From Acidobacteriaceae bacterium (lineage in GTDB: Bacteria > Acidobacteriota > Terriglobia > Terriglobales > Acidobacteriaceae): a stretch of DNA of 64,000 bases. Within the stretch, counting starts at the first letter, position 1. Each line of letters starts with the position of its first letter. The stretch lies in NCBI GenBank assembly GCA_025350325.1, contig JANXYB010000005.1, positions 19,283 to 83,282 of the forward strand. Direction: 5' to 3'. The notes under the pieces are model-generated. The model saw only the letters and a list, made by a program, of their open reading frames with translations. It was not told the origin of the DNA and did not search any database. Of the stretch, positions 17,118 to 26,156 are shown in pieces. The translations under genes and the position numbers were made by a program.

Positions 17118-17891
17118 ATGGATAAGGCGAGTGTCGGCGGAGTGATTCTCGCCATAGTGGGGATCGTTGCCGGCCTGCTGATTGAGGGCGGCAACCTGAG
17201 CCAAATATTTCAGCCCACGGCAGCCCTGATCGTCTTTGGCGGCACGATGGGAGCGGTTCTGCTTCAATTCCCGCTTGCTACCGTTACCGCCGCGTTTCGC
17301 AGCCTGGCCCGCGTTTTCATTGAGCCCGGCAAGCCGAACGACCAACTCGTACGCCAACTCATCGCCTTCGCAAATAAGGCTCGGCGCAGTGGGGTAGTCT
17401 CACTCGATGCGGATTTAAAGTCGATTCAAGATCCGTTTCTCAAGCAATCGATCATGCTCGCCGTCGATGGCACCGAGCCGGCAGAGTTGCGCAAGATCAT
17501 GCGCGTCACGCTCGATTGCACCTCGGAGAACGAAGAGCGTTTGCCCGCCGTCTTTGAATCGGCAGGCGGCTTCTCACCCACCATCGGCATACTCGGCGCC
17601 GTATTGGGTCTGATACAGGTAATGCAGCACCTCGACAACATCACTGAAGTAGGGCGCGGTATAGCCGTCGCTTTTGTGGCCACAATTTACGGCGTGGGCA
17701 TCGCCAATCTATTCTTCCTGCCCTTCGCAGGCAAAATGCGCATCCAGTTACGCGATGAGCATCTGCGCCGCGAAATGATGTTGGAAGGCGTGATATCTAT
17801 CCTAGAGGGCATCAACCCACGCATGCTCGAAGTCAAGCTATCAGGTTTTCTTGAAGACTCCAAGCTACCGAAGAAAGAACGGGCCGCATGA
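17118..17891 (+). CDS. motA: Flagellar motor stator protein MotA
   Basis: Inner-membrane stator subunit of 257 residues that forms the ion channel with MotB and pushes on FliG. Four hydrophobic segments are visible: residues 5-23 and 33-50 at the N terminus, and a pair around 150-168 and 180-200. The conserved block SPTIGILGAVLGLIQVM precedes helix three, and the cytoplasmic loop between helices two and three holds charged residues (RKIMRVTL, SENEER) that contact the rotor in better-known homologues. Its last codons overlap motB by four bases (ATGA), giving balanced synthesis. The length and order match the proton-type family. Confidence 0.94.
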   Translation: MDKASVGGVILAIVGIVAGLLIEGGNLSQIFQPTAALIVFGGTMGAVLLQFPLATVTAAFRSLARVFIEPGKPNDQLVRQLIAFANKARRSGVVSLDADLKSIQDPFLKQSIMLAVDGTEPAELRKIMRVTLDCTSENEERLPAVFESAGGFSPTIGILGAVLGLIQVMQHLDNITEVGRGIAVAFVATIYGVGIANLFFLPFAGKMRIQLRDEHLRREMMLEGVISILEGINPRMLEVKLSGFLEDSKLPKKERAA

Positions 17892-18703
17892 CGCCTCGCA
17901 TTCAGCGCAGCCGGGTAACGCAGGAACGCTGGCTGGTTTCCTATGCCGACTTCATCACGCTGCTCTTCGCATTCTTCGTCGTCCTATACGCGTTTGAGAA
18001 GGCGGACCACAAAAAGCAGGCGCAAATTCCCGTCGCTATCGACGCAGCCTTCAAATCCCTGGGAGCTTTTCCCATCGCAATAGGGTGGCCTGCGAGTGGC
18101 CTCCGCAACGCTTCGGTAACGCAGCAGGCCGTGATCCCTCTGGATGTCGTTATGCGCGAAAATATTGTATCGCCTGCGAGAGTCAAAAGTGATCTTGAAC
18201 AGATGCGTCGTGAATTGGAACAGTCTCTATCAGCCGCCATCGCTCAACACACCGTGTCGCTCCAGATGGGCCGGGGTGGATTGATCATAAGCCTTCGCGA
18301 GGCTGGATTCTTCGACTCTGGATCGGCAGTTCCTCACCCTGAAACGTCGGGCACGCTCCACATCATTGCCGATTCGCTCCGGCGCACATCCTACAACGTG
18401 CGCGTTGAGGGACACACAGACAATGTACCGATTCACAACACCGACTTCGATTCAAACTGGGAATTATCCTCGGCGCGCGCCACACGCATTGCCCGACTGA
18501 TGCTCGAAATTAACGCTACCCCTCCCGAGCGTCTCTCGGCCGCGGGGTACGCTGAGTTCCACCCGATTGCCGACAATGGAACAGCGGGGGGCAGAGCCGA
18601 CAATCGCCGCGTCGATCTAGTCGTAATGCCGCGCTCCGAGATCGACCTTTCCAGTCCCGATCCAGCAACGTCCGGTCCATGGAAAAAAGTTACAGATAAC
18701 TAG
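17888..18703 (+). CDS. motB: Flagellar motor stator protein MotB
   Basis: Stator subunit of 271 residues that anchors MotA to peptidoglycan and carries the proton-binding Asp. The single membrane helix begins with SYADFITLLFAFFVVLYA, in which D21 is the ion-carrying residue. A plug/linker region follows, then an OmpA-like peptidoglycan-binding domain from about residue 135 with the signature VEGHTDNVPI and the helix NWELSSARA. The start overlaps the motA stop. The final 20 residues after the OmpA domain are non-conserved. It ends four bases before the converging YjbQ gene with no terminator hairpin in view. Confidence 0.94.
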   Translation: MTPRIQRSRVTQERWLVSYADFITLLFAFFVVLYAFEKADHKKQAQIPVAIDAAFKSLGAFPIAIGWPASGLRNASVTQQAVIPLDVVMRENIVSPARVKSDLEQMRRELEQSLSAAIAQHTVSLQMGRGGLIISLREAGFFDSGSAVPHPETSGTLHIIADSLRRTSYNVRVEGHTDNVPIHNTDFDSNWELSSARATRIARLMLEINATPPERLSAAGYAEFHPIADNGTAGGRADNRRVDLVVMPRSEIDLSSPDPATSGPWKKVTDN

Positions 18704-18707
18704 GGTG

Positions 18708-19124
18708 TCACTCAACCCCAAGCACCTTCACGATCACGCGCTTCTTGCGTTGCCCATCAAACTCTGCGTAAAAGACCCGCTGCCACCGGCCCAGATCCAG
18801 GCGTCCGTCAGTCACGGGAAGCGTCGTTTCATGGTGCAGCAGCAATGACTTGAGGTGCGCATCACCATTGTCCTCGCCAGTCTGGTGATGCTTATAGTCC
18901 AGGCGTGCAGGCGCTAGTTCTTCAAGCCACTTGCCGATATCTTCAATCAATCCACTCTCCAAATCATTCACGTAAACGGCGGCAGTTATATGCATCGGAG
19001 ACACAAAGCACAGGCCGTCCTTTACGCCGCTGCGCTTTACGACCTTCTCCACGTCGTCTGTAATATGCACCATCTCTCGACGTTTCTTGGTCTCAAAACT
19101 TAAGTATTCCGTATGGCTCTTCAT
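18708..19124 (-). CDS. YjbQ/UPF0047 family protein
   Basis: A 138-residue member of the YjbQ family, often annotated as a secondary thiamine-phosphate synthase but of uncertain physiological role. The family fingerprint is visible: [18 protein letters not shown] early on, then the histidine-rich metal-site region [18 protein letters not shown] and the closing [25 protein letters not shown] choose the ATG at 19124 ([10 protein letters not shown]), directly preceded by GAGGAGG; the open frame reaches back another 15 codons into acidic, non-conserved sequence. It is transcribed away from the TPR gene and converges with motB. Confidence 0.85.
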   Translation of the reverse strand: MKSHTEYLSFETKKRREMVHITDDVEKVVKRSGVKDGLCFVSPMHITAAVYVNDLESGLIEDIGKWLEELAPARLDYKHHQTGEDNGDAHLKSLLLHHETTLPVTDGRLDLGRWQRVFYAEFDGQRKKRVIVKVLGVE

Positions 19125-19190
19125 CGATTCCTCCTCAATGTCTTGATCGTTGTCATCTTTCGTGTCCATTCCTTTATCCTAGTGATTGCC

Positions 19191-19559
19191 GTGACCGATA
19201 CCCGCGAATCCCCTGCCGACCTGCTATCGCAACGTGGAATTGACCTGCTCGCTGCGGGGAAACCTGCAGAAGCTGCGGATCTGTTTCACGCCGCAATCAC
19301 CGCTGAGCCGACGCATTACGAAGCTCACCACGGTCTCATTCGAGCATTGAGAGATGCCGGCGCACTTGAGAAATCTATCGCCGCTGCCCTTGCCCTCACT
19401 GCACTCACTCCGGGCGATCCACTGGCGCATACCGCACTTTCAATTTCGCTGCAACATGCCGGCCACGTGCCAGAGGCAGAGGCGGCTGCCGCACGCGCAC
19501 GCATACTAGAGTGGAAAACGCAGCTACAGTCTTCTGCTAGCGAGGAAACGCCTCGGTGA
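19191..19559 (+). CDS. Small TPR protein, start uncertain
   Basis: A helical-repeat protein of roughly 122 residues with about three tetratricopeptide units (GIDLLAAGKPAEAADLFHAAITAEP, then HGLIRALRDAGALEKSIAAALAL, then ALSISLQHAGHVPEAEAAAARA). It presumably mediates protein contact; no partner is evident. I favour GTG 19191 because the frame upstream to 19113 overlaps the YjbQ start and its ribosome site on the other strand, but that longer form would add a strongly hydrophobic segment and could be a membrane anchor. Its stop overlaps the start of the glycosylase gene (GTGA), so the two are translationally coupled. Confidence 0.65.
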   Translation: MTDTRESPADLLSQRGIDLLAAGKPAEAADLFHAAITAEPTHYEAHHGLIRALRDAGALEKSIAAALALTALTPGDPLAHTALSISLQHAGHVPEAEAAAARARILEWKTQLQSSASEETPR

Positions 19560-20305
19560 AAACCGGTCAAATCCCCGATGCTGCACGTCGTTTGCGCCTC
19601 ATGCATGATCGGCTCGCCACTGCATACGGCCTACAACACTGGTGGCCTGCCAAGACAGATTTCGAGGTCGTGCTCGGTGCATATCTCACGCAGAATACAT
19701 CGTGGCGCGGTGCCAGCCGGTCACTCGATAATCTGCGCCAATCCGGCCCTCTGACTATCGCAGGTCTTCGCGAGATTCCCCTTGAACAATTGCAACAGCT
19801 CATTCGCCCGTCGGGCTTTCAGACGCGCAAGAGCGTCGCGCTCAAAGCATTTGTCTTCATGCTCGATTCCGAATTCGGTGGCTCGCTCGACAATCTTGCG
19901 GCTTCACCCACCGTGACAATTCGCGATCGCTTGCTCAACCTGCCTGGAGTTGGCCCTGAAACAGCGGACGCAATCCTTCTATACGCGCTCAAGCATCCCG
20001 TGCCGGTTGCGGATGAGTATCTGCGGCGCATTGCTCAACGGCACCAGCTGATCACGCCACCACCGAGTCACAACCGCAGCGGGTACGATGCCTTGGTCCA
20101 ACTTACACGCCAGGCCTTCGCCGACGACCCAGCTCACGACCAGGTTGATTTGTTCAATGAATTTCACGCGCTCGTGGTGGCCGTCGGAAAAGCGCATTGC
20201 GGCAGCAATCCGCGGTGTATCAATTGTCCTCTTTCATATGATTTGAGCGGCGTAGCTAGCTCAAACACTGCTAAAAAAACGCGGCCAGTGCAGCGAGAGC
20301 CTTGA
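19556..20305 (+). CDS. Endonuclease III/MagIII-like HhH-GPD DNA glycosylase
   Basis: Base-excision DNA glycosylase of 249 residues. The helix-hairpin-helix is LPGVGPETADAILLYAL (about residues 129-145) and the catalytic Asp is D153 in VPVADEYLRR. The position of the Nth catalytic Lys is Glu here (E135), so beta-lyase activity is not expected and the closest functional analogue is 3-methyladenine glycosylase III of Helicobacter. The C-terminal iron-sulfur motif is incomplete: C215, C221 and C224 remain but the fourth Cys is absent. K212 lies where MagIII has an active-site lysine region, an inference. GTG start at 19556 overlaps the preceding stop. Substrate is not known. Confidence 0.8.
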   Translation: MKTGQIPDAARRLRLMHDRLATAYGLQHWWPAKTDFEVVLGAYLTQNTSWRGASRSLDNLRQSGPLTIAGLREIPLEQLQQLIRPSGFQTRKSVALKAFVFMLDSEFGGSLDNLAASPTVTIRDRLLNLPGVGPETADAILLYALKHPVPVADEYLRRIAQRHQLITPPPSHNRSGYDALVQLTRQAFADDPAHDQVDLFNEFHALVVAVGKAHCGSNPRCINCPLSYDLSGVASSNTAKKTRPVQREP

Positions 20306-20377
20306 ACAAGCAGAGAACGCCGTGTGATACCCTCGCTTTTCAATGAGTATGCATGACGCATCCGCTATGAATCTCCC

Positions 20378-22648
20378 GTGCTAAACGATTCGCGCGCCTA
20401 TGCACGCGCCAACATTCGACGCAGACTCTGGAAGGCGGGGATCGGTTGTGTATTCATCGCCGTCCTTGTGCCTTTTTCGTACCACGTAGAGAGTCGCCTC
20501 GAGACCGCGGTCCACATACAGGGCAGCGAGGCAGAGCGCGTCGATCAAGAACTCACTGACCGCTTCCCCTCCCCGTATGTACACCGCTTGATCTTTGTCA
20601 TCGAAGGTCTTCCCGAACCCGATTCATCGTCCAGAAGTCAGGCCCTGGATTTAATATCCAGTACTTTACGATCTGAGCCGCACGTCTCCGGTGTTCTATC
20701 GGAATTAGATTGGCCCGACAACCTCTTCCATGGAAAGAACGGCGGAACCCTCGTCGTTGTCGGAGTCGATGCCCAGTCTGTTTCGTTTGAGATGTTGCTG
20801 CCGCAATTGCGCGCGCGCGCTGCATCGATACAGGCGCAACTACGTACCCAGTTTCCGAAAATCAAGATTCAAACGACCGGCGAGATGGCCCTCAATTATG
20901 ACTTACGTCGGATAAGTGCAGCAGACGTCAGTCATGCTGAGTGGCGCGCCCTTCCTGTCACGCTGATTCTTTTGCTATTGGCGTTCGGTAGCTTTATCGC
21001 TGCGCTTTTACCGCTTTTCATAGGGATCGCCGCGATCTCAATGACGATGGGTGCAGCGGCGTTGCTCTCGCATTATCTACATCTTTCCATCCTGGTCCAA
21101 AACCTCGCTACCATGCTCGGCCTGGGGTTAGGAGTCGACTATGCATTGTTGATGGTGAGCCGGTTTCGCGAGGCCATGGCTAGCGGAATCGATGCTGGCA
21201 GCGCAGCGGATTTAGCAGCCCGCCAGGCGGGGCGCACACTCCTGATTTCCTGTTCGACTGTCGCCATCGGATTTAGCGCATTGCTGTGGGTTCCGATCAG
21301 CGAGATTCGCTCAATTGGCGTCGCCGGCCTGCTTATCTCTGCCACCAGCGTTTTACTATGCATTTTGATTCTTCCCCTGATTATGAGTCTGCTTGGGCCA
21401 CGCATCAACGCGAGCGGCATCGGGATTATGAGTCGCTTTGCTTCAACAGCGGGGCGTATAGCTTCGCAGCAGCAACGGTGGCGGCGGTGGGGCACTTTGG
21501 TGACGGCACACCCCTGGCTGACGCTATTCGTTGCTGGAGCCCCTGTGTTGCTCCTGGCCTTTCAGGCTACGCGCATTGCAATCAGTCTCCCCCCAGGCGA
21601 CTTGCTCCCTGGCGGCGCCGAGTCTGTCGAAGCCCTCCGCTCGCTCGAACATATGGGCAGGGCCGGCATCGTGCAGCCGCTTCGCTTTGTATTGGAATTG
21701 CCTGCCGACACCGCACCCCGCTCAAAAACCGGGTGGGATGCGATAAGTCGCATGGCGCACTTTCTCGAGAAAGACCTGCGCACTGCCGAAGTACTCTCGC
21801 TGCCGACACTGTTAGGCAACGACAGCAGTGCAGACAACATCGCTACGCTGCCGGATTGGGCACAGAAGAGCTTACTGCGCAACGACGCCAAAGCCACATT
21901 GATCGAAATCTTACCGGCATCCACAGTCACTGAGAATGAACAGATACGCTGGATCGCTGAATTGAGAAAACTAGACCTGGCCACCATCACGGGGGTCCAC
22001 GGAGCCACGTCGCGCATCGGCGGTATTCCGGCGATGAATGCCGATTACGAACAAGTCGTGGGCAAGCTACTCCCCCGTGTCATCGCATTTGTCGTAGGAG
22101 GAAGCCTGGTCGCGTTGCTGGTGGGATTTCGATCGCTGTTTGCTGCTGTAAAAGCGGTGCTGCTGAATCTTGTTTCAGTCGGTGCTGCGTTTGGCGCACT
22201 CGTTTTGGTCTTTCAAGAGGGACATGGGTCTTGGCTGTTCGGTGTCGCAGAGCCCACCAAAAGCATCTTTCCCATCATCCCTATACTTTCGTTCGCGATC
22301 GTCTTCGGTCTCAGCATGGATTACGAAGTTTTTCTTGTTGCGCGCGTTCTAGAAGAGCGTCGCGCCGGATTGACAGAGCGCTCCGCCGTGATAGAAGGGA
22401 TGGCAACAACGTCAAAATTGATCACGAGCGCTGCTGCAATCATGATCGTTGTGTTCATTGCATTCACCTTTGGAAATTTTGTCATCATAAAAATGTTGGG
22501 GTTTACGTTGGGCGTGGCGGTTTTGATAGATGCAACTTTAGTACGCATGGTGATTGGTCCAGCACTGCTGCAACTTGCAGGCGATTGGAATTGGTGGCCA
22601 TTCGGGTTGTCTGGTTCGTCTGCGGCGACCGACAAGTTAGGCAGATAA
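20378..22648 (+). CDS. MMPL/RND-superfamily transporter (hopanoid or lipid export type)
   Basis: A 756-residue membrane protein with the two-fold MMPL design: one N-terminal helix, a large periplasmic loop, five more helices, and then the same again. The first half contains LGLGVDYALLMVSRFREAM and the second SFAIVFGLSMDYEVFLVARVLEERR; these Asp-Tyr motifs lie in helix four of each half and carry protons in RND relatives. No adaptor or outer-membrane partner is adjacent. Members export lipids such as hopanoids or mycolates, so a lipid cargo is the best guess. GTG start at 20378, 72 bases after the glycosylase stop; it may be in the same operon. Confidence 0.87.
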   Translation: MLNDSRAYARANIRRRLWKAGIGCVFIAVLVPFSYHVESRLETAVHIQGSEAERVDQELTDRFPSPYVHRLIFVIEGLPEPDSSSRSQALDLISSTLRSEPHVSGVLSELDWPDNLFHGKNGGTLVVVGVDAQSVSFEMLLPQLRARAASIQAQLRTQFPKIKIQTTGEMALNYDLRRISAADVSHAEWRALPVTLILLLLAFGSFIAALLPLFIGIAAISMTMGAAALLSHYLHLSILVQNLATMLGLGLGVDYALLMVSRFREAMASGIDAGSAADLAARQAGRTLLISCSTVAIGFSALLWVPISEIRSIGVAGLLISATSVLLCILILPLIMSLLGPRINASGIGIMSRFASTAGRIASQQQRWRRWGTLVTAHPWLTLFVAGAPVLLLAFQATRIAISLPPGDLLPGGAESVEALRSLEHMGRAGIVQPLRFVLELPADTAPRSKTGWDAISRMAHFLEKDLRTAEVLSLPTLLGNDSSADNIATLPDWAQKSLLRNDAKATLIEILPASTVTENEQIRWIAELRKLDLATITGVHGATSRIGGIPAMNADYEQVVGKLLPRVIAFVVGGSLVALLVGFRSLFAAVKAVLLNLVSVGAAFGALVLVFQEGHGSWLFGVAEPTKSIFPIIPILSFAIVFGLSMDYEVFLVARVLEERRAGLTERSAVIEGMATTSKLITSAAAIMIVVFIAFTFGNFVIIKMLGFTLGVAVLIDATLVRMVIGPALLQLAGDWNWWPFGLSGSSAATDKLGR

Positions 22649-22771
22649 CTCGCAACTCACAGGCACTCTGATTCGCACGACCGTTGTGCGTCCAATCGCC
22701 TCGTCTGTTACAAAGGTCCTTGCCTGTCTGATACCAGCAACCAATGTACAGCCGGTTTGAAGGAGATAAAT

Positions 22772-25444
22772 TTGAAGACTCATTCTGTTCGCGAATTGTT
22801 TGCGGCCACGCTCTGCACCTTTGCATTCGTTACGCCTGTTGCGATCTGCGCCCAGGCAGTTCCTTCTCCTGTCATTCTGACTAATGGCTGGCAATTGCAG
22901 GATGTCGCTAAAGTCTCTCAGGCCGGTGCGGAAGTCTCCTCAACAAAATTCAAAACCAAAGGTTGGTATGCAGCCACGGTGCCGGGAACAGTGTTGACAT
23001 CTCTGGTCAACGACCATGTGTATCCCGAACCACTTTACGGTGAAAACAATCGGCCGGAGGTGATACCAGAATCCCTCGTCCACACCTCTTACTGGTACAG
23101 AACACAGCTGGATATTCCTGCGTCGTACGATGGTCGCCGCGTCTGGCTCAATTTCGATGGCATCAATTACTCCGCTGAAATCTGGGTCAATGGCGTGCAA
23201 GTCGGCTCCATGCGCGGAGCGTTCAAGCGCGGCATCTTCGACATCACGTCAAATGTGAAGCATGGCAAAAAGGCCACTCTCGCTGTGTTGGTGTCGCCTC
23301 AACCGCACCCCGGAGTTCCGCACGAACACACGATTCAAGCCGGCCTCGGACAAAATGGCGGCATCACTGCCATCGATGGCCCGACTTTCCTCTCCACTAT
23401 TGGCTGGGACTGGATCCCCGCCATTCGAGATCGCGACGCCGGCATCTGGCAGAAAGTGTTTCTATCTTCGACCGGTCTGGTCACACTCAGGGACCCACTC
23501 GTAACCACCGACCTGCCTCTACCGCAGACCGATTCAGCAGATGTTGCGGTGCAAGCCACGGTTGAGAATGTAAGCGACAATCCAGTGAGCGGTATTGTTC
23601 ACGGCAAGATTGAAAACATTTCCTTCGAACAACCAATCGAATTAGCCGCTCACACGAGCAAGAAAATCAGCTTCGATCCGAAGACTTCCGCGGCGCTACA
23701 TATCGCGAATCCGCGCCTGTGGTGGCCAAACGGATATGGGGCGCAGAACCTATACAGTCTTCGCCTCAGCGTCGACGTCGGATCAGCGACTTCCGACGCT
23801 CAGGATGTGAGTTTTGGGATTCGCAAAATTTCCTACAGCGTGCCTGGCACCGACAACCTGACTATTTCGGTGAACGGTGTTCCAGTGTTCATTCGTGGCG
23901 GCGATTGGGGCCTTGATGAAGCCCTTAAGCGGATTCCACGGGAGCGGCTCGACGCTGAAATTCATATGCACAAGCTGGCCAATCTCAACATGATTCGCAA
24001 CTGGGTTGGCCAGAGCACCGGCGAGGATTTCTACGAGCTCTGCGACAAATACGGCATCCTCGTCTGGGATGAATTCTTTCAAGCCAACCCTTCCGATGGT
24101 CCCGATCCCGCCGATATCGATCCGTACATCGCCAACGTGCGCGATAAGATTCTGCGCTTCAGGAATCATCCATCGATAGTTTTGTGGTGCGCGCGCAACG
24201 AGGGCTATCCGCCACCTGAAATCGATGCTGCCTTGCGCAAATTGTTGGGCGAACTCGAACCCACCCGCCGCTATCAGCCCAGTTCCACCGACGGAGCCGG
24301 GGTTCGATCGCACGGGCCGTATCATTGGCGCACCCCGCGCGAGTTTTACACGGTGACGGACGACTTCTTCAAGACCGAAACAGGCAGCGTATCCGTACCT
24401 ACATTGGAGTCAATCCACGGCATGATGCCGCAGAAGGATTGGGAGACGATCAACGACGATTGGGCTGAGCACGATATGGCCAAGGGTGCGCAGCAAGGCG
24501 ATAAATATCCGGTTACAATCGCAGCCCGCTACGGCAAACTCGACAACCTCGCCGATTTTGTTCGTAAAGCGCAGCTCGCCAACTACGAGGCTTTTCGCGC
24601 AATGTATGAGGGACGCAACGCACAACTGTTCCATTCGACGACCGCAATTCTCACGTGGATGAGCCACCCTGCTCAGCCAAGTTTCGTCTGGCAGCTTTAT
24701 CACTATGACTTGGAACCGAATTCTTCCCTCTTTGCCGTTCTGCACGCCTCTGAACTCATCCACATTCAATTCAATGAATCAACGGACGAAATACAGGTCA
24801 TCAACAACTTCCCCCGTCCGATCGCGGACGCCATCGCACACGTCTTCGTATACAACCTCGATGGGACGGTTGCCTACCAGGAGGATTTGCCGGTCGCGGC
24901 CCCGGGCGATATTGCAACCAACCTGGGAAAGATTATTTTTCCTTCCACGGTCTCCGCAGTTCATTTCATTAAGCTCGAACTGCGCGATGCTGCCGGCAAG
25001 TTGCTCTCCAGCAACTTCTACTGGCGTGCACTCCCCGAACATCCCGACGATCTCACCGAACTGAATACGCTGCCTGCCGTCACGCTCGAAGCTCGCCTCG
25101 AAACCACAAATTCCAACGCCGATAGCAAAACCGTTATGGTGACTCTGCACAATCCAACTAAGAACATCGCTCTGATGACGCACTTGCAGTTACGACACCC
25201 GTCCGGCCAACGCGTTTTGCCTGTCTATTACAGCGATAACTACATATCGCTGGTACCCGACGAAACGCGCGTCATCACCATCGATGCCGCGATGAGCAAT
25301 AACCCGGTCATTCTTCTCGACGGCTGGAATGTGACCGTCGCGCCAGCATCTTTCCCCGGGGGTAAGATAGCGCCCAATGTTGACGCTCAACCGGAGCATT
25401 CACCCAAGACAGGCCTACCGTTTCAAACCATCGGTTTGCGTTAA
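22772..25444 (+). CDS. Secreted glycoside hydrolase family 2 (beta-mannosidase/exo-glucosaminidase type)
   Basis: Exported beta-glycosidase of 890 residues. I place the start at TTG 22772, six bases after AAGGAG, which gives a signal peptide ending near ICAQA. An N-terminal galactose-binding-like sandwich (residues ~35-200) shows WYRTQLDIP and VWLNFDGINYSAEIWVNG. An Ig-like domain follows, then the TIM barrel with VFIRGGDWGLDEALKRIP and NMIRNWVGQ. The acid/base is probably E477 in CARNEG and the nucleophile E536 in KTETGS, both inferred from family alignment by eye. This layout fits mannosidase or exo-beta-D-glucosaminidase subfamilies; the exact sugar cannot be told. A strong terminator follows. 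Confidence 0.88.
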   Translation: MKTHSVRELFAATLCTFAFVTPVAICAQAVPSPVILTNGWQLQDVAKVSQAGAEVSSTKFKTKGWYAATVPGTVLTSLVNDHVYPEPLYGENNRPEVIPESLVHTSYWYRTQLDIPASYDGRRVWLNFDGINYSAEIWVNGVQVGSMRGAFKRGIFDITSNVKHGKKATLAVLVSPQPHPGVPHEHTIQAGLGQNGGITAIDGPTFLSTIGWDWIPAIRDRDAGIWQKVFLSSTGLVTLRDPLVTTDLPLPQTDSADVAVQATVENVSDNPVSGIVHGKIENISFEQPIELAAHTSKKISFDPKTSAALHIANPRLWWPNGYGAQNLYSLRLSVDVGSATSDAQDVSFGIRKISYSVPGTDNLTISVNGVPVFIRGGDWGLDEALKRIPRERLDAEIHMHKLANLNMIRNWVGQSTGEDFYELCDKYGILVWDEFFQANPSDGPDPADIDPYIANVRDKILRFRNHPSIVLWCARNEGYPPPEIDAALRKLLGELEPTRRYQPSSTDGAGVRSHGPYHWRTPREFYTVTDDFFKTETGSVSVPTLESIHGMMPQKDWETINDDWAEHDMAKGAQQGDKYPVTIAARYGKLDNLADFVRKAQLANYEAFRAMYEGRNAQLFHSTTAILTWMSHPAQPSFVWQLYHYDLEPNSSLFAVLHASELIHIQFNESTDEIQVINNFPRPIADAIAHVFVYNLDGTVAYQEDLPVAAPGDIATNLGKIIFPSTVSAVHFIKLELRDAAGKLLSSNFYWRALPEHPDDLTELNTLPAVTLEARLETTNSNADSKTVMVTLHNPTKNIALMTHLQLRHPSGQRVLPVYYSDNYISLVPDETRVITIDAAMSNNPVILLDGWNVTVAPASFPGGKIAPNVDAQPEHSPKTGLPFQTIGLR

Positions 25445-25473
25445 GAGCCGGTAATCAAAACTTCAGGCCTACG

Positions 25474-25511
25474 CAACAATGGCTCACCTATCAATAGGTG
25501 AGCCATTGTTG
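25474..25511. terminator. Terminator downstream of the GH2 gene
   Basis: An 18-base-pair inverted repeat (25474-25491 with 25494-25511) with only two central bases. The right arm ends TTGTT, which gives weak T enrichment. It lies 30 bases after the GH2 stop and is symmetrical enough to act in either direction. Confidence 0.75.
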
Positions 25512-25960
25512 TTCGATCGTTACAGCTTACCCCGCCAGCAGGGTGGGCCGTAAGACGTAACCTCAGTTAACAGCACAAGCGCTGTTGAATGTCGCGGTCA
25601 TGTTCCTCTAAACAATTAATGACGTGAATGTACCGAGCGTGATTGTCGAGACAGACTGCCTGACTACGATGCTCTGCACAATCACGGGCCTAAATGAAGA
25701 TAAAGACTCTTACTTATAACAAGCACTATCTAAGTTAAGGCCTATGTTACTTAAGTTGACTTATTCAGTGATACTCGCGCAAAGGGACGATGACTATCAA
25801 CATTAAGACTGCTGACAACTTACTATGCGACCGTAGAAACAGTTTGCTTTATCGCCCGACTAGTAAGCAGGCTTTGAGCTCTCTTGAATACCGAGTCCGG
25901 TCCATCAGTTAGAGACAGGCCGACGCAAATCACTGTTGTCCCATCGCTTGCAATAGAAAT
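25512..25960. other. 450-base non-coding stretch, no gene seen
   Basis: The sequence is visibly more A+T rich than its surroundings and holds no open frame with a ribosome site. I see no repeat, integrase remnant or RNA fold that I can support. It lies behind the tRNA-Asp 3' end, a common landing place for integrating elements, but no second copy of the tRNA end is seen in the window. Confidence 0.4.
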
Positions 25961-25987
25961 TAAAAAGGCTCCCGCTGCTGGGAGCCT
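25961..25987 (-). terminator. Rho-independent terminator of tRNA-Asp
   Basis: On the minus strand an eight-pair stem (AGGCTCCC with GGGAGCCT) closes a six-base loop and is followed by TTTTTA. It lies about 93 bases past the tRNA 3' end. Confidence 0.85.
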
Positions 25988-26079
25988 ATGACTAATTTGC
26001 AGTTGAAATGATAAGAGCCGCCTCGTGCAACTCTAGTGAGGCAATTGATGCCATACTTCCCGACTGACTAGCGGAAATA

Positions 26080-26156
26080 TGGCGGGGACGACGAGGCTCG
26101 AACTCGCGACCTCCGCCGTGACAGGGCGGCGCTCTAACCAACTGAGCTACGTCCCC
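26080..26156 (-). tRNA. tRNA-Asp (anticodon GTC)
   Basis: A full cloverleaf can be drawn on the minus strand from 26156 to 26080. The acceptor stem pairs GGGGACG with CGTCCCC. The D arm is GCTC-AGTTGGTTA-GAGC. The anticodon stem CCGCC/GGCGG holds the loop CTGTCAC with anticodon GTC. The T arm has the invariant TTCGAGC loop. Discriminator base G is followed by CCA, so the 3' CCA is encoded. Length 77 with CCA. No other tRNA lies beside it. Confidence 0.97.

Noticed and set aside
22680..22705. Hairpin after the MMPL gene
   Set aside because: Seven pairs with a wobble and no T tract; not a convincing terminator.
25512..26156. Genomic island inserted at tRNA-Asp
   Set aside because: No integrase, transposase or duplicated tRNA end is visible; the genes beyond look like normal chromosomal carbohydrate genes.
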